This document shows positions 42,311 through 52,249 of a stretch of 64,000 bases of DNA, piece after piece (positions within the stretch are counted from its first letter, which is position 1; every line of letters starts with the position of its first letter). Under the pieces are notes generated by a model. The model made no database searches. It was not told the DNA's origin and saw nothing but the letters and a program-made list of their open reading frames with translations. This DNA is from Enhydrobacter sp. (GTDB taxonomy: Bacteria > Pseudomonadota > Alphaproteobacteria > Reyranellales > Reyranellaceae). A program made the position numbers and the translations under genes. The stretch spans positions 1 through 64,000 of the forward strand of contig JAHCJV010000017.1 of the NCBI GenBank assembly GCA_026126105.1. Direction: 5' to 3'.

Positions 42311-43462
42311 TCACCGTCCTGCAGCCAGCTCGCGCGCGATCAGGATCTTCTGGACTTCGTTTGTGCCGTCATAGATCTGGAAGACACGAGCGTCGCGGTA
42401 GTATTTCTCGACCGGGAAGTCGGCGACATAGCCGTAGCCACCATGGATCTGGATGGCGGCCGAGCAGATGCGTTCAGCCATCTGCGAGGCGAACAGCTTC
42501 GCCATGGACGCTTCCTTGACGCAACGAACGCCAGCCATTTTGAGACGCGCTACGTGGTGGCACATCTGACGTGCGACTTCGATCTCGGTCGCCATCTCGG
42601 CCAGTCGGAAAGCGATGGCCTGATGCTCGAGAATCGGCTTGCCGAATGCCTGGCGTTCGCGCGCATAGGCGAGTGCCGCGTCGTGCGATGCCCGTGCCAC
42701 TCCGATTGCCTGCGCTGCGGCGGCGACCCGTGTGCTGTCCATCGCCGCGAGCGCGATGCGCAGCCCGTCGCCGGGCTGGCCGAGCAGGTCGCTTGCCGGC
42801 ACTTCGAGGTCCTCGAGTGCAATCTGGCAAGTGTCGTTGCTGCGATGACCGAGCTTGGTCTCTAGCCGCACCACGCGATAGCCGGGCCGGTCGGTGCGGG
42901 TCAGGAAGGCGGAGAGGCCGCGCTTGCCAGCGCTCGGGTCGGTGACGGCGAAGATCACCGCATACTCGGCCGAGCGCCCGGAGGTTATGAAGCACTTGGT
43001 GCCGTTCAGCACGTAGCTGTCGCCATGCCGCACCGCGCGAGTGCGCATCGCCGCGGCGTCGGACCCGGCGTGAGGTTCGGTCATCAGCAGGCAGCCCAGC
43101 GCCTTGCCGGCCGCGACGGGGCGCAGGAAGCAATCCTTTTGGTCGGGCGTGCCGGCGTCGCGAATCTTTGCACCGAAGGAGTTCGCAGCGTTGACCATGT
43201 TGCAGATGCCGGCATCGCCATAGGCGAGTTCCTCGGTCATCAACATGTACGCGAGGAAATCCGAGCCCGCCCCATCCCATTCGACAGGAGCGCAGACCCC
43301 GAACAGACCCAGCGCGCCCAGCTTCAGAACGGTATCGAGCGGCACCGTTTCCTCGCGGTCCCACGAGGGTGCGAACGGGATCACGTTGCGCTGCACAAAG
43401 GCGCGCGTCATGTCGCGGATGGTGAGCTGTTCGGAGGTGAAGCCGCTCATGACGTTCAGCAT
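42311..43462 (-). CDS. Acyl-CoA dehydrogenase
   Basis: A flavoenzyme of about 383 residues with the FAD and substrate motifs of the family (MTEPHAGSDAAAM, KCFITSGR) and the C-terminal YDGTNEVQ block. The residue aligned with the catalytic Glu of medium-chain enzymes is Asp in YDGT, a common variant in bacterial homologues. It would oxidise an acyl-CoA to the enoyl form in the first step of beta-oxidation. It starts the three-gene minus operon. The ATG at 43462 was chosen for GGGGGTG upstream; 43450 is an alternative. Confidence 0.9.
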   Translation of the reverse strand: MLNVMSGFTSEQLTIRDMTRAFVQRNVIPFAPSWDREETVPLDTVLKLGALGLFGVCAPVEWDGAGSDFLAYMLMTEELAYGDAGICNMVNAANSFGAKIRDAGTPDQKDCFLRPVAAGKALGCLLMTEPHAGSDAAAMRTRAVRHGDSYVLNGTKCFITSGRSAEYAVIFAVTDPSAGKRGLSAFLTRTDRPGYRVVRLETKLGHRSNDTCQIALEDLEVPASDLLGQPGDGLRIALAAMDSTRVAAAAQAIGVARASHDAALAYARERQAFGKPILEHQAIAFRLAEMATEIEVARQMCHHVARLKMAGVRCVKEASMAKLFASQMAERICSAAIQIHGGYGYVADFPVEKYYRDARVFQIYDGTNEVQKILIARELAAGR

Positions 43463-43550
43463 ACACCCCCGCTGCATGGCTCTCCCGGCGGATTTGCACG
43501 CGCCGTTCGACGTGCGGCTCGGATAGGATGCAACCGTTGGAGAGGAATTG

Positions 43551-44768
43551 ATGTCAGCAACTGCAAGCGGTTCGGTCGGGCGCGATGCCCGTGTAATGGC
43601 CCTGATCGGCGTGGCGCACGGCTCCAGCCATTATTACCAGCTCGCCTTCGTCACCATGCTGTTGATCGTGCGCGATCGCACCGGTCTGAGTTTCGAGCAG
43701 GTCGGCTTCCTCGGCGCGCTGTTCTACGCCGTGTCGGGCTTCGGCCAGACTGCAGCGGGCTTTGCCGTCGACCGGTTCGGTGCCCGGCCGATCCTGGCCG
43801 GCGGCCTCCTGGTGCTCGGCGTCTCGCTCGGCCTGTTCGCCTTCGTGCACTCTTTCGCGGGTTTTGCGGCCATCGCTGTGCTGGGCGGCCTCGGCAATTC
43901 CGTTTTCCATCCCGCCGACTTCGCGCTGCTCAATGCCTCGATCGATCAGAAGCGACTGGGTCGGGCCTTCAGCATCCACGGTCTCGGCGGCTCGCTCGGC
44001 TGGGCGGCGGGCCCGGCGATGTACTTTCTCGACGGCGCCGTCGGTGCGGTGAATACCGCGTTGCTTGGTGCCATCCCGGGCATCGTGCTGTCGGTGCTGG
44101 TGCTTGGACATCGCGACTCGTTGATCGACCATCGTATCAAGGCACGTGCGGCCGCGGCCGGTCCGTCGCCGTGGTCACTCTTCCTTCAACCGCCGATCCT
44201 GCTCTGCCTCGGCTTCTTCGTGCTGGTTGCGGCGAACACCGTTGGCATCCAGCAGTTCGCGGTGCCCGCGTTCCAGTCGATGTTCGGCGTAACGCAGAGT
44301 TACGCGGCTTTGTGCCTCATCGTGTTTGTCGTCGGGTCAGCGAGCGGCATGCTGCTGGGCGGCTACTTCGCCGACCGGATGAGCCATCACGAGCGGGTGG
44401 CGGCGATCGGTCTGATAGCGGCTGCGGCATTCACCGTCCCGATCGCGACGGTTTCGGCAACGTCGACGCTGCTGCCGTTCCTATTGTTCGGAGCCGGCTT
44501 TGCGGGGGGAACGACCAATCCATCGCGAGACATGATCGTGCGCCAGGCGACCCCGCCCGGTGCGTCCGGCAAGGTCTACGGCTTCGTCTATTCGGGCCTC
44601 GATATCGGCTCGTTTTTGGCGCCGCTGGTGTTCGGCCAGGCGATGAATCTCGGCTATCCGGCGACGATGTTCTGGATCGCGATCGCGCTTTATCTGGTGA
44701 ACGCAGCGCTGGTCATGGTGATCCGCCAGGCATCCACGTCGCGCCCGGTGGCGGCGGCCGCGGAGTAG
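43551..44768 (+). CDS. Major facilitator superfamily transporter
   Basis: A 405-residue MFS permease with about twelve hydrophobic segments and the loop motif DRFGARPI between helices 2 and 3. It is divergent from the ACAD-PhyH-Bug operon with 88 bases between starts, so it may import or export the operon's substrate. GGAGAGGA precedes the ATG. No substrate can be told from the sequence. Confidence 0.87.
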   Translation: MSATASGSVGRDARVMALIGVAHGSSHYYQLAFVTMLLIVRDRTGLSFEQVGFLGALFYAVSGFGQTAAGFAVDRFGARPILAGGLLVLGVSLGLFAFVHSFAGFAAIAVLGGLGNSVFHPADFALLNASIDQKRLGRAFSIHGLGGSLGWAAGPAMYFLDGAVGAVNTALLGAIPGIVLSVLVLGHRDSLIDHRIKARAAAAGPSPWSLFLQPPILLCLGFFVLVAANTVGIQQFAVPAFQSMFGVTQSYAALCLIVFVVGSASGMLLGGYFADRMSHHERVAAIGLIAAAAFTVPIATVSATSTLLPFLLFGAGFAGGTTNPSRDMIVRQATPPGASGKVYGFVYSGLDIGSFLAPLVFGQAMNLGYPATMFWIAIALYLVNAALVMVIRQASTSRPVAAAAE

Positions 44769-44810
44769 CTCGGCGTTCTGGCGTTCCCTATTGCAGGAGA
44801 GGATTAGACG

Positions 44811-46694
44811 CTAAGCGGCTTCGAGTGCTTCCTGCGCGGCGAGCCACTCATGCTCGGCATGGGCGAGGTCACGCTCAAGCCGGATCTTTTCCTTCTGCAG
44901 TCCGGCGGCGACCGCCGGGGGACCTGACCAGGTCGCCGGATCGGCGAGCTTGGCCTCGAGTTCCGTGCGCTCCCTGGTCAACCTTGCGATCGTTTTCTCG
45001 GCCTCTTCGAGCGCGCGCTTCAGCGGGCCGCGCTTGGGCCTCTCGACGGCGACCGCGGTTGGCGCCTGCGACGCCGCCTTCTGCTTCTTATCCTTCTTGC
45101 CCTTGCCTTCCTTGGCCGGGCGGCTGCTGCGCTCGCGCAGAAGCTTGGCTTGGTATTCGTCGATGTCGCCTTCGAATGGCTTAACGGTGCCGCCGGCGAC
45201 CAGCCACAGCTGGTCGGCTACCATCTTCACCAGATGCGTGTCGTGGCTCACCAGCACGACGGCGCCCTCGAAGTCGTTGATTGCCTCGATCAGGGATTCG
45301 CGTGCGTCCATGTCGAGATGATTGGTCGGCTCGTCGAGCAGCAGCATGTGCGGCGCGGTACGGGTGGCCAGCGCCAGCAGGAGGCGGGTCTTCTCGCCGC
45401 CGGACAGCACGCCTACCTTGAGGTTGGCGCGATCGCGTGAGAAGCCGAAGCGCCCGAGCTGAGCGCGAATCTTGGGCTCGGGCGTGCCGGCACCGAGCGC
45501 GATGGCCATGTGATCGAACGGCGTCGCCTCGAAATCAAGGCTCTCCTCTTGATCCTGCGAGAAGTAGCCGACCCTGAGCTTCGGCGTCTTCTTCACCTTG
45601 CCTTCGCGCGGCTCGAGCCGCTGAGAGATCAAGCGGATGAAGGTCGACTTGCCGTTGCCGTTCTGGCCGAGCAGCGCGATGCGGTCTTCCATGTCGATGC
45701 GCAGATCGAGGCCGCGCAACACAAGCGGGCCGCTCGGATAGCCGACCGATACCTGGTCGAGCGTCTCGATCGGCGAGGCTAGGAGGTCGGGCGAGGGGAA
45801 GTTGAAGCTGACCTTCTCGTCGATCGGCACCGACACGACGGGCCCGAGCTTCTCGATCATCTTCATGCGCGACTGGGCCTGGCGCGCCTTGCTGGCCTTC
45901 GCCTTGAAGCGGTCGACGAAGGCCTGCATGTGCTTGCGCTGGGCGGCGATCTTCGCCTGCTGGGCGGCGTCGTTGGCCATCCGCTCGGCGCGGGTGCGTT
46001 CGAAGAAGTCGTAGTTGCCGGTGTAGGCGACCAGCTTTTCGTTCTCGATGTGGACGATGTGGTCGCACACGTCGTTCAGCAGATCGCGATCGTGGCTGAC
46101 CATCAGCAGAGTGTTGCGAAATCTCTGGAGATGGTCGGTCAGCCAGAGCATCGCCTCGAGATCGAGGTGATTCGACGGCTCGTCGAGGATCAGAAGGTCG
46201 GGGTCGCTGAACAACGTGCCGGCCAGCGCCACACGCATGCGCCAGCCGCCGGAGAACTCACCACACGGCCGCGACAGCTTGTCATTGTCGAAGCCAAGGC
46301 CGTTCAGGATCGACGCTGCGCGCGATGGGGCGGAGGCCGCATCGATTTCGTCGAGCCGCATGTGGATGTCGGCCAACCGCAGGCCATCCTGCGATGTCTC
46401 GGCTTCGGCCAGCAGCGCGGTGCGCTCGACGTCGGCCGCCAGCACCGCGTCGAGCACGCTGATGTCGCCGCCCGGAGGATCCTGCGGTACCGATCCGATC
46501 CTGGTGCGGCCCATCAGGTTGATCGTGCCGGAATCCGCTTCGAGCTGACCTTGTATCAGTTTCAGGAGCGTCGACTTGCCCGCGCCGTTGCGGCCGACGA
46601 GGCCGACCTTCCAGCCATCGGAAAAGGCCGTCCCGGCCCGGTCGAACAGCACGCGCTCGCCGTGGCGAAAGGAAAGATCGGTGATGTGAAGCAT
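44811..46694 (-). CDS. ABC-F family ATPase
   Basis: A soluble protein of about 627 residues with two ATP-binding cassettes. Walker A motifs GRNGAGKST and GQNGNGKST, two Walker B LLDEP motifs and two signature segments flank a charged linker. There are no membrane segments, so it belongs to the ABC-F ribosome-associated group (Uup/YheS-like), which resolves stalled ribosomes or confers antibiotic protection. Its gene is divergent from ndk across about 122 bases, a common alphaproteobacterial arrangement. A C-terminal coiled-coil ends the protein. Confidence 0.92.
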   Translation of the reverse strand: MLHITDLSFRHGERVLFDRAGTAFSDGWKVGLVGRNGAGKSTLLKLIQGQLEADSGTINLMGRTRIGSVPQDPPGGDISVLDAVLAADVERTALLAEAETSQDGLRLADIHMRLDEIDAASAPSRAASILNGLGFDNDKLSRPCGEFSGGWRMRVALAGTLFSDPDLLILDEPSNHLDLEAMLWLTDHLQRFRNTLLMVSHDRDLLNDVCDHIVHIENEKLVAYTGNYDFFERTRAERMANDAAQQAKIAAQRKHMQAFVDRFKAKASKARQAQSRMKMIEKLGPVVSVPIDEKVSFNFPSPDLLASPIETLDQVSVGYPSGPLVLRGLDLRIDMEDRIALLGQNGNGKSTFIRLISQRLEPREGKVKKTPKLRVGYFSQDQEESLDFEATPFDHMAIALGAGTPEPKIRAQLGRFGFSRDRANLKVGVLSGGEKTRLLLALATRTAPHMLLLDEPTNHLDMDARESLIEAINDFEGAVVLVSHDTHLVKMVADQLWLVAGGTVKPFEGDIDEYQAKLLRERSSRPAKEGKGKKDKKQKAASQAPTAVAVERPKRGPLKRALEEAEKTIARLTRERTELEAKLADPATWSGPPAVAAGLQKEKIRLERDLAHAEHEWLAAQEALEAA

Positions 46695-46748
46695 GGGGCG
46701 GCGGCGTGTACCATGCGGAATGGGCAAAAACCAAGGCGAATGGCCGTC

Positions 46749-46777
46749 TTGCTCCCGTCAAACCCCGCGTCTATAAG
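46749..46777 (+). promoter_or_regulatory. Promoter candidate for ndk
   Basis: TTGCTC (46749-46754), 17 bases, then TATAAG (46772-46777). The -10 is good (five of six), the -35 fair. The predicted leader of about 33 bases carries GAGGG five bases before the ndk ATG. Confidence 0.42.
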
Positions 46778-46816
46778 CCCCGCCCACTCGCAAGTTGCAC
46801 TGAGACAGAGGGTTAA

Positions 46817-47239
46817 ATGGCCGTCGAACGTACTTTCTCGATCATCAAGCCGGACGCGACGCGCCGGAACCTCACCGGGAAAATCAACGCCCGCTTCGAA
46901 GAGAAGGGCCTGCGCATCGTCGCCCAGAAGCGCATGTGGATGAGCCGCCAGCAGGCCGAGGCGTTCTACGGCGTCCACAAGGCGCGACCGTTCTTCAACG
47001 ACCTTTGCACTTTCATGACGTCGGGCCCGGTGGTCGTCCAGGTGCTGGAAGGCGAGAACGCCGTCGCCGCGAACCGCGAGATCATGGGCGCCACCAACCC
47101 GGCCAATGCAGCCGAGGGCACCATCCGCAAGGATTTCGCCGAGTCGATCGAAGCCAACTCGGTGCATGGCTCGGACTCGCCCGAGAATGCGGCGATCGAG
47201 ATCGCCTACTTTTTCGCCGGCACGGAGATCGTCGGCTAG
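46817..47239 (+). CDS. ndk: Nucleoside diphosphate kinase
   Basis: A 140-residue Ndk. It begins [18 protein letters not shown] and includes the catalytic-histidine segment [18 protein letters not shown] (NSVHGSDS). It transfers phosphate from ATP to other nucleoside diphosphates. All core residues are intact. Confidence 0.97.
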   Translation: MAVERTFSIIKPDATRRNLTGKINARFEEKGLRIVAQKRMWMSRQQAEAFYGVHKARPFFNDLCTFMTSGPVVVQVLEGENAVAANREIMGATNPANAAEGTIRKDFAESIEANSVHGSDSPENAAIEIAYFFAGTEIVG

Positions 47240-47249
47240 GCACGCGCGA

Positions 47250-47267
47250 GCGGGCCTTGCCCGCTTT
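47250..47267 (+). terminator. Weak terminator-like hairpin after ndk
   Basis: GCGGGC-CTT-GCCCGC is a six-pair stem with a three-base loop, followed by only TTT. It lies between ndk and the convergent hydrolase and could end either transcript. Confidence 0.4.
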
Positions 47268-47282
47268 AGGTGCGGGCCGGCG

Positions 47283-48074
47283 CTACTTCGCCTGGCCATC
47301 GAAGAATGCGTTGATCTCGGCGGCGACCTCCCGAGGGCGGACCATTGCAGGAAGGTGGCCGCAGTTCTCGAAGACGACGAGCTTGCCGTTCGGGATCAGC
47401 GACGCGAGGTAGCGCATCGTGTCGGTGTCGCATAGAGGGTCCCGGTCGCCCTGCAGCAAGAGCGTGGGCATCGTCAGGCGTTTGAGCTCGACCGGCCAGT
47501 CGACAGGGTGCGCCGGTTCCATCAGGAAAATGCGGTCCGCTGCCTCGGGTGTCGCGCGCGACAGGATGTTCACGCCCCAGCGCCTGATGTGCTCCACGTC
47601 CGTCTCCGGGGTGCAGCGCTCGATGAACCATTGGAGATGGTCGCGGAAGGTCTCGCCGGGCCAGGCCGACGGCGCCATCCGCTGCCGCAGCTGGGCGTCC
47701 GGCCGTTGGACGCCGCCTGCACCATTGGCAAGGACAAGACCGTCGAAACGCTCGGGCGCGCGCAGCGCCGCCTGAAGCACCGTAGCACCCCCCCGGGAAA
47801 AGCCGGCAAGCACGCAACGGTCGATGGCAAGCGCATCCATGACCCGGAAAACATCGTCGACCAGCGCCTCCGACGTGATCCTGTCCACTGGCACCGCCGT
47901 TTCGCCGGTTCCCCGATGGTCGTAGACCGAGGTGCGCCAGGTTGCGCTGAGAGGCGCCAGCGTAGCGATCCAGTCCTCGAAGTTTCCAATCCATCCGCTA
48001 TGGGCCAGGATCGTCCGCGGGGCGCTGCCGAAGCTCAGGGCGAAGACCTTGTTGCCGTCGATGTCCAGAAACAT
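47283..48074 (-). CDS. Alpha/beta hydrolase
   Basis: A 263-residue alpha/beta-fold hydrolase. The nucleophile elbow is GFSRGG, the acid lies in QGDRDPLCD and the base histidine in ENCGHLPAM, so the triad appears complete. It follows the EthD gene by two bases and both are likely one operon. The substrate is unknown; its regulator is probably the divergent gene at 48494. Confidence 0.87.
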   Translation of the reverse strand: MFLDIDGNKVFALSFGSAPRTILAHSGWIGNFEDWIATLAPLSATWRTSVYDHRGTGETAVPVDRITSEALVDDVFRVMDALAIDRCVLAGFSRGGATVLQAALRAPERFDGLVLANGAGGVQRPDAQLRQRMAPSAWPGETFRDHLQWFIERCTPETDVEHIRRWGVNILSRATPEAADRIFLMEPAHPVDWPVELKRLTMPTLLLQGDRDPLCDTDTMRYLASLIPNGKLVVFENCGHLPAMVRPREVAAEINAFFDGQAK

Positions 48075-48076
48075 GG

Positions 48077-48388
48077 CTAGAGCCTGACTTCACTGATCTG
48101 GATGGCTGGCTGTGCATTGGTGAAGTTGGGGATGTAGGCGAGCAGCGCCTGCCCATGCTCCGCGAACACCTTCTCAAAATCCTCGACCGTGTCGTAGAGG
48201 ATGTGTCCCATGGCGATGTAGGTTGCAGGCGCGCCCGGAATGACGCCTGCCAATCTCTCGTCCACCGCCACACCCCTGCACGCGGGCCCGGACCTCTCGC
48301 GGACCGGGGGCATGTGCTTGCCGAGGTAGTACTCCATGTCAAACCTCGCGTCGGTCGAAGCGGGATAGAGAACGCTGACCTTGACCAT
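48077..48388 (-). CDS. EthD-family protein
   Basis: A 103-residue protein of the ferredoxin-like EthD family (KVSVLYPASTDARFDMEYY and GKHMPP segments). EthD proteins accompany degradation of ethers and other compounds, or act as small dimeric barrel proteins. It is two bases ahead of the hydrolase and divergent from the three-domain regulator. Confidence 0.82.
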   Translation of the reverse strand: MVKVSVLYPASTDARFDMEYYLGKHMPPVRERSGPACRGVAVDERLAGVIPGAPATYIAMGHILYDTVEDFEKVFAEHGQALLAYIPNFTNAQPAIQISEVRL

Positions 48389-48493
48389 GTGTGTCCCCTC
48401 GCTGCTGGCAGAGGGCAGCATGCCTCGCGCCGGGACCGGAGACATGGCGGAACCCTTGGGTTAGTCTTTGGATATTCCTGTCACGGGCGAGGG

Positions 48494-50188
48494 ATGTTCG
48501 CCTTGGGTGACGCGGGAGGGCGCGTGGCTTTCCACTTCGAGGATCAGGTGCTCGATCCGTCGCGACGCGAGTTGTCTCGTGGTGGCCGCCCTATTGCAGT
48601 CGAGCCCAGGGTGTTCGACCTGCTCCTGTACCTGATCGAGAATCGGCACCGTCTGGTCACCAAGGACGATCTGATCACCCATGTGTGGGGCGGGCGCATC
48701 ATCTCGGAGTCGGCGCTCACCAGCACCGTCAATGCGGCCCGCAAGGCGATCGGCGACAGCGGGCAGGTTCAGCGGCTCGTGCGCACCAGCGCACGCAAAG
48801 GCTTCCGGTTCGTGGGCGACGTGAGCACACCGGGGGCGACTGCGGAGGACGACTGTCGCGGCCTGCCGTCGACGCGCTATGCGCGAAGCGGCGAGATAAA
48901 CATCGCCTGGCAGGTCATGGGAAACGGCCCGGTGGACCTCGTCGTCGTTCCCGGCATCATATCCCACATCGAATATCTACACGAGCTGCCGGGATACACC
49001 GAGACCCTGCGGCGCATGTCCTCGTTTGCCCGGGTTATCTCGTTCGATCCCAGGGGCCGGGGGCTTTCGGACAGGCTGGTCGATGCGCAGTCCTACGAGC
49101 AGCGGTCGGACGACATACGCGCCGTCATGGATGCCGCCCGGTCGAACCGCGCCGCGCTTTTCGGATTCTCCGCCGGTGCGGCCACGAGCGCGCGCTTTGC
49201 GGCGGCCTATCCCGAGCGCGTGTCGCATCTTGTGCTATGGGGCGGCCTCGCGCGAGGGCCGTTTCGTAGTCCCGAGCTGATGGAACAGTATTGCGCCAGC
49301 CTCCTCGGCAACTGGGGCAGCGGCACTTTCGTCAAGAGCGCTGTGTCGGCGCGACAGCCCGTAAGCGCCGAAACCATGGCGCGGTTCGGAAAGCTGGAAA
49401 GGCTGGCGGTTGCCCCGGGCGATCTGAAGGCTCTCCTGCATGTCAGCAACGAGATAGATGTCACGTCGATCCTCCGGATACTTGCGATGCCGACCCTGGT
49501 GCTCTGCCGCGAGACCGACGCCTTCGTAAAGGTGGAACGAAGCCGGGTGCTCGCGTCGCACATCCGTGGATCGACGCTCATCGAATACCCGGAAGGCGAT
49601 CATGCGTTCTGGAGCGGCGATACGAGTGCGTTTATCGGAGACCTCCAGCGGTTCGTGAGCGGCCGGCGAGACGGCGCGGTCGCCGGCGCGGCAAGTTGCG
49701 TTGTCGCGACCGTGCTCGCGACGAGTATCGTCGCTGGAAAGAAGTGCGGCGCCGACGAACCGCGCGAACAAGCGCCGGTCGATGCCCACGATCGGCTTGG
49801 TCGGGAGATGGTCCAACGTTATGGCGGGATCGTCGTGACCGCCGCTCACGGCAGTCTGCTGGCGACATTCGATGGAGCAGGGCGCGCGGTAAGATGCGCC
49901 CTCGAGCTCGCTGCCACCGCCACTGACCTGGGCCTGCCTGTTCGAGCCGGCCTGCACAGCGGCGAGATCGAGACCGACGGGAGCGGTATCGTCGGCCCTG
50001 CCATTCAGGCAACCTTGGGAGTCATGAGCCAGTCGAGCCCGGGAGAGGTGCTCGTTTCGCGCGTCGTCGCCGATCTCGTGAGCGCCACGGATCTTCGTTT
50101 CGCGGCGAAGGGGACACACAAGCGGGGCACGCGGCCGGGCTTGCAGGTTCTTTATGCGGCCAGCCTTCGAGCCATGGCCGGGGATTGA
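48494..50188 (+). CDS. Three-domain regulator: winged helix, alpha/beta hydrolase and degenerate cyclase
   Basis: A 564-residue fusion. Residues 1-110 are an OmpR/CadC-type winged-helix DNA-binding domain (FDLLLYLIENRHRLVTKDDL). Residues 125-390 form an alpha/beta hydrolase with a full triad (GFSAG with Ser226; His370 in EGDHAF). Residues 403-560 resemble a class III nucleotidyl cyclase, but the strand that should hold the first metal Asp reads VLATSIVAG (Ser411), and the second metal-binding GDG reads HGS. The cyclase is therefore likely inactive and may serve as a sensor. It faces the EthD-hydrolase operon and may control it. Confidence 0.85.
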   Translation: MFALGDAGGRVAFHFEDQVLDPSRRELSRGGRPIAVEPRVFDLLLYLIENRHRLVTKDDLITHVWGGRIISESALTSTVNAARKAIGDSGQVQRLVRTSARKGFRFVGDVSTPGATAEDDCRGLPSTRYARSGEINIAWQVMGNGPVDLVVVPGIISHIEYLHELPGYTETLRRMSSFARVISFDPRGRGLSDRLVDAQSYEQRSDDIRAVMDAARSNRAALFGFSAGAATSARFAAAYPERVSHLVLWGGLARGPFRSPELMEQYCASLLGNWGSGTFVKSAVSARQPVSAETMARFGKLERLAVAPGDLKALLHVSNEIDVTSILRILAMPTLVLCRETDAFVKVERSRVLASHIRGSTLIEYPEGDHAFWSGDTSAFIGDLQRFVSGRRDGAVAGAASCVVATVLATSIVAGKKCGADEPREQAPVDAHDRLGREMVQRYGGIVVTAAHGSLLATFDGAGRAVRCALELAATATDLGLPVRAGLHSGEIETDGSGIVGPAIQATLGVMSQSSPGEVLVSRVVADLVSATDLRFAAKGTHKRGTRPGLQVLYAASLRAMAGD

Positions 50189-50202
50189 GAACACCGTTGG
50201 CG

Positions 50203-50224
50203 GCGCGCCACTCGGGTGGCGCGC
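50203..50224. terminator. Stem-loop between convergent regulator and cytochrome oxidase subunit genes
   Basis: GCGCGCCAC-TCGG-GTGGCGCGC is a perfect nine-pair stem with a four-base loop, placed between two convergent genes. There is no T run, so if it terminates transcription it does so by stem strength or with Rho. Confidence 0.55.
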
Positions 50225-50233
50225 TGCGTCAGG

Positions 50234-50440
50234 TCAGCTCAACATGGCGAAGGCGACGAGCAGGGCGATCGTGCCCCCGACGCCCAGGACGACCGACAAG
50301 AAGCCCGCGTTGGCAATCAGGCCGAGTGCCATCGAGACGAGCAGCAGAACGACCCAGAGCACCGTAAACAGCACGAGCTTGTTGAAGCTTGTGTAGGTAT
50401 CGAGATGGGCGCGGTACTCAGCACTGCTCGCTTCGGCCAT
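50234..50440 (-). CDS. aa3-type cytochrome c oxidase subunit IV
   Basis: A 68-residue protein with a short hydrophilic N-terminus ending HLDTYTSFNKL and two hydrophobic segments. This matches the small subunit IV of alphaproteobacterial aa3 cytochrome oxidases. The remaining oxidase genes are not in the window. It could be a stand-alone copy. Confidence 0.8.
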   Translation of the reverse strand: MAEASSAEYRAHLDTYTSFNKLVLFTVLWVVLLLVSMALGLIANAGFLSVVLGVGGTIALLVAFAMLS

Positions 50441-50480
50441 TGGTTTCCCCCGTTGAAGTTGCTGCGGTTCCTATAACGGA

Positions 50481-51131
50481 TCAGGGCTCTTCGGAAAAGA
50501 GCAGGGCCGCGCCGGGCGCCACACCTGATACTTCGACCCGGCCGTCGGTCTGGCGCAGTCGGCCCTCGGCGAACCAGCGCACGACCATCGGATAGAGCCG
50601 GTGCTCCTGCTGCAGGATTCGGTTTGCCAGCGTGTCGGCGGTGTCTTTGGCCAGTACCCGTACGGCGGCCTGGGCGATGATCGGGCCGCCGTCGATTTCC
50701 GGCACCACGAAATGAACCGTGCAGCCACTGACCCGGACGCCTGCGTCGATCGCCTTTTGCTGGGCGTCCAGGCCCTTGAAAGCGGGGAGCAGCGAGGGAT
50801 GGATGTTGACGATGCGGCCCTGCCAGTACTGCGGGAACCATGGGCTCAGCACCCGCATGAAGCCGGCAAGCGCGACCAGCCTGACGGCATGCTTGTCCAA
50901 CTCGGCGGTGATAGCGCGCTCGAAGGTCTCGCGATCCGGATAGTCGCCGTGCGAGATTACGGCCGTGGCAATGCCAGCATCCCGGGCGATCTTCACACCC
51001 GGCGCTTCGGCCACGTTGCTCACGACGCAGGCAATCTCGGCAGGATAGTCTTCTTCCCACGCCGCTCGAACCAGCGACGCCATGTTGCTGCCCCTGCCGG
51101 AGATCAGGACGCCGACTTTCAGCTTCGCCAT
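50481..51131 (-). CDS. purN: Phosphoribosylglycinamide formyltransferase
   Basis: A 216-residue PurN that transfers a formyl group from 10-formyltetrahydrofolate to GAR in purine synthesis. The ISGRGSNM start and the [12 protein letters not shown] block with the catalytic His are present. It overlaps purM by 13 bases on the same strand, so the two are translated together. Confidence 0.95.
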   Translation of the reverse strand: MAKLKVGVLISGRGSNMASLVRAAWEEDYPAEIACVVSNVAEAPGVKIARDAGIATAVISHGDYPDRETFERAITAELDKHAVRLVALAGFMRVLSPWFPQYWQGRIVNIHPSLLPAFKGLDAQQKAIDAGVRVSGCTVHFVVPEIDGGPIIAQAAVRVLAKDTADTLANRILQQEHRLYPMVVRWFAEGRLRQTDGRVEVSGVAPGAALLFSEEP

Positions 51132-52189
51132 AGGCTGTCCTCGTGTTCGACGACGCAGTCTGCCTCCGAAGTGGGGCCGGGCTCAATGATGCCGATCTCC
51201 CGCACTGTCTCCCCGGCTATGGTCAGGGTGTGCGCGACCCGCTCGGCGTCGGGCCGAGCCACCACCGCGATCATACCGAGCCCGCAATTAAAGGTGCGCA
51301 GCATATCGAGGGTCGGCACCCGCCCCTCGGCGCGCAGCCAGTGGAACACGGCGGGCGGCGTCCAGCGCCGCGCATCGAGCCGGGCGCGCAGCCCATCCGG
51401 CAGGCACCGCGGCACGTTGCCTGGCAGGCCGCCACCGGTGATGTGGGCCAAGCCCTTGATCGCGCGGGTATCCCGGATTGCCGTGAGGAGCGGCTTTACG
51501 TAGATGCGGGTCGGCTCGAGCAGCGCCCCGATGTCGTAGCCACTGCCGAGCGCGACGATCTTGCGTACCAGCGAATAGCCGTTCGAATGCAGGCCGCTCG
51601 AGGCGAGGCCGAGCACCACGTCACCCGGCGCGATATCGGTCCGCGGCAGCAGTTCATTGCGTTCGGCGGCTCCGACCGCAAAGCCCGCGAGGTCAAAGTC
51701 GCCGTCGGCATACATGCCGGGCATCTCGGCCGTCTCGCCGCCGATCAGCGCGCAACCGGCCCGGCGACAGCCTTCGGCGATGCCGGCGACGATGCGCCGG
51801 CCGGTCCCCACCTCGAGCTTTCCTGTCGCGTAATAGTCGAGGAAGAACAGCGGTTCGGCGCCTTGCACGACGATGTCGTTGACGCACATGGCCACCAGGT
51901 CGATGCCGACCGTGTCGGGGATGCTGGCTTCGATCGCGACCTTGAGCTTGGTGCCGACCCCATCGGTGCCCGAGACCAGGATGGGGTCCTTGAAGCCGGC
52001 GGCCTTGAGGTCGAACAGGCCGCCGAAGCCGCCCAGGCTGCCCATCACGCCGCGCCGGTCGGTGCTTTTGGCGAGCGGCTTGATGTGCTCTACCAGGGCA
52101 TCGCCGGCATCGATGTCGACGCCTGCGTCTTTGTAGGTCAGCGGCGGCTTGTTGTGGCCAGGGCCATCATTGGGGGCATCGGGCTTCAA
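51119..52189 (-). CDS. purM: Phosphoribosylformylglycinamidine cyclo-ligase
   Basis: A 356-residue AIR synthetase with [14 protein letters not shown], the [22 protein letters not shown] block and [12 protein letters not shown]. It closes the imidazole ring in purine synthesis using ATP. It is divergent from the DUF2066 gene with a 60-base gap. All motifs appear intact. Confidence 0.96.
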   Translation of the reverse strand: MKPDAPNDGPGHNKPPLTYKDAGVDIDAGDALVEHIKPLAKSTDRRGVMGSLGGFGGLFDLKAAGFKDPILVSGTDGVGTKLKVAIEASIPDTVGIDLVAMCVNDIVVQGAEPLFFLDYYATGKLEVGTGRRIVAGIAEGCRRAGCALIGGETAEMPGMYADGDFDLAGFAVGAAERNELLPRTDIAPGDVVLGLASSGLHSNGYSLVRKIVALGSGYDIGALLEPTRIYVKPLLTAIRDTRAIKGLAHITGGGLPGNVPRCLPDGLRARLDARRWTPPAVFHWLRAEGRVPTLDMLRTFNCGLGMIAVVARPDAERVAHTLTIAGETVREIGIIEPGPTSEADCVVEHEDSLWRS

Positions 52190-52249
52190 GCCAGGCTCAT
52201 TCGTGCTAGAGAAGGGTACGCGACCATAGCCAAGTACCGGACTCCCGCA

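Noticed and set aside
43025..45184. A 719-codon plus-strand frame crossing the ACAD and MFS genes.
   Set aside because: It is antisense to the acyl-CoA dehydrogenase and out of frame with the MFS gene, and shows no recognisable domain.
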